DNA of 14,081 nucleotides, from contig CAJUEF010000004.1 in NCBI GenBank assembly GCA_910585035.1, positions 75,300-89,380 of the forward strand, written 5' to 3'. Under the pieces are notes generated by a model. That model saw only the letters and a list, made by a program, of their open reading frames with translations. It had not been told where the DNA came from and searched no databases. Each line of letters starts with the position of its first letter. Positions within the stretch are counted from its first letter, which is position 1. The stretch comes from an uncultured Christensenellaceae bacterium. GTDB taxonomy: Bacteria; Bacillota; Clostridia; Christensenellales; MGBC116941. The position numbers were made by a program, and so were the translations under genes. Shown one piece after another: positions 13,600-14,081 of the stretch.

Positions 13600-13821
13600 T
13601 TGATTTCTTATGAACCATTATGGGAAACTCTAAAGAAAAAGGGATTTACAATATATACTTTACGCAATAAAGGAGAAGAGTATGGGGGATATAATATAAG
13701 CGGTTCAACAGTATCGCGCTTAAAGAAAGGTGAATCTGTTTCAACAAACACCCTGGATGCTCTATGCTATATTTTAGATTGTGATTTAAAGGATATAATT
13801 ATTTTTATACCTAATAAATAA
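13600..13821 (+). CDS. Small XRE/YozG-type helix-turn-helix regulator
   Basis: This 73-residue protein is little more than a Cro/C1-type DNA-binding domain: SYEPLWETLKKKGFTIYTL (helix 1), SGSTVSRLKKGESVST (turn and recognition helix, about 34-49), then NTLDALCYILDCDLKDII (closing helices). This matches the short YozG-like family common in Firmicutes, with an insertion GEEYGGYN before the recognition part. It should bind DNA as a dimer; the targets are unknown. The start is TTG 13600, with AGGT (13590-13593) six bases before it; GGGAG lies slightly further up. It is divergent from the AbrB-like gene across about 100 bases with facing promoters and converges with the second AbrB-like gene 21 bases on. 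A toxin-antitoxin role is not supported, as no toxin is visible. Confidence 0.88.
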   Translation: MISYEPLWETLKKKGFTIYTLRNKGEEYGGYNISGSTVSRLKKGESVSTNTLDALCYILDCDLKDIIIFIPNK

Positions 13822-13851
13822 TGTAAATTAAATAAATACATTTTATTTATT
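13813..13851. terminator. Possible shared terminator between convergent genes
   Basis: AATAAATAATGTA (13813-13825) and TACATTTTATTTATT (13837-13851) can pair with a two-base bulge across an 11-base loop. The hairpin lies exactly between the convergent XRE and second AbrB-like genes and has T-rich flanks in the right arm. The stem is almost all A-T, so stability is doubtful. Confidence 0.3.
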
Positions 13852-14081
13852 AATATTCTCTTTTAAATGTTTTATGCAGTCATTACATATATTTTTATTA
13901 CCTATTTTGTTTGTACATTCTGTTTTTAAACAAATACAACAGTTATTATTTTTTTTTATCTTTTCAATACAAATAATCTTATTATTAATTGTTATTCTAA
14001 TGTTGTCTTTATTATTTATATGTAATTTTTTTCTAATTTCCATTGGTATTGTAATTCTTCCTATATTATCAAGCTTAATAA
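13843..14081 (-). CDS. Second AbrB/SpoVT-family regulator with zinc ribbon (5' partial)
   Basis: The frame runs out of the window on the minus strand. The ATG at 14043 is not the start: the codons before it read KLDNIGRITIP, the first strand of the AbrB fold, continuing MEIRKKLHINNKDNIRI. A tail follows with CCIC and CNDC cysteine pairs, the same layout as the protein encoded at 13237-13497. The two are clearly paralogues but well diverged (for example VDSVGRITLPKKIRNQL against LDNIGRITIPMEIRKKL). At least 78 residues are visible; only the first few appear to be missing. The coding sequence is extremely rich in A and T, with runs of Lys, Asn and Ile. It is presumably a DNA-binding regulator; partner and target are unknown. 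Confidence 0.85.
   Translation of the reverse strand, partial: IKLDNIGRITIPMEIRKKLHINNKDNIRITINNKIICIEKIKKNNNCCICLKTECTNKIGNKNICNDCIKHLKENINK

Noticed and set aside
13237..13821. Toxin-antitoxin module (AbrB/MazE-like plus XRE)
   Set aside because: No toxin gene (PemK/MazF, RelE, HipA or similar) adjoins either protein within the window.
1..14081. CRISPR arrays, insertion sequences and long direct repeats
   Set aside because: No spaced repeat units, transposase frames or matched terminal inverted repeats were seen on reading either strand.

Overview
The window comes from a low-GC, endospore-forming Firmicute, most likely a member of the Clostridia. The evidence is the secA-prfB pair, the sporulation genes yabP and yabQ next to a divIC-like division gene, a DUF3048 lipoprotein, a transketolase split into two subunits, strong AGGAGG-type ribosome binding sites, several TTG starts and an AT-rich base composition. 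The genus cannot be told from this sequence alone.

Left part (1-2400): the 3' portion of a gene for a large secreted, cell-surface M6-type zinc metalloprotease. Its 5' end lies outside the window. It ends in a Gly/Asn-rich linker, a degenerate sortase-like signal and a membrane anchor, and a hairpin follows. Middle part (2643-10378): a same-strand chain with gaps from -1 to 55 bases. It holds transketolase N- and C-terminal subunits, a DUF3048 lipoprotein, secA, prfB (whose expression needs a programmed +1 frameshift at 8273-8279), yabP, yabQ and a DivIC/FtsB-type protein, and it closes with a clear intrinsic terminator. Two candidate internal promoters suggest separate control of its end: a sigma-E-like one before yabP and a sigma-A-like one inside the end of yabQ for divIC. 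A small DUF1648 membrane protein follows.

Region 10894-12464 is a self-contained fluoride-response unit. It has a consensus promoter, a textbook fluoride (crcB-motif) riboswitch, a terminator that reuses the 3' pseudoknot strand of the aptamer, a 127-base further leader, and a Na+/H+ antiporter-family gene with its own terminator. No crcB/fluc or CLC-F gene is visible, so the antiporter is the apparent fluoride-induced gene. An elongator tRNA-Met(CAU) gene with its own promoter and terminator comes next (12550-12710).

The right end (12711-14081) is visibly more AT-rich and looks accessory. It carries a 59-residue DUF6774-like protein, two related AbrB/SpoVT-type DNA-binding proteins with a four-cysteine zinc-ribbon tail (the second cut by the window edge), and between them a small XRE/YozG-type repressor gene transcribed divergently from the first AbrB gene. 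No transposase, integrase, CRISPR array or rRNA gene is visible. The strongest points of interest are the riboswitch-antiporter pairing, the prfB recoding site with an unusually spaced SD-like element, and the paired AbrB-zinc-ribbon/XRE regulator cluster.
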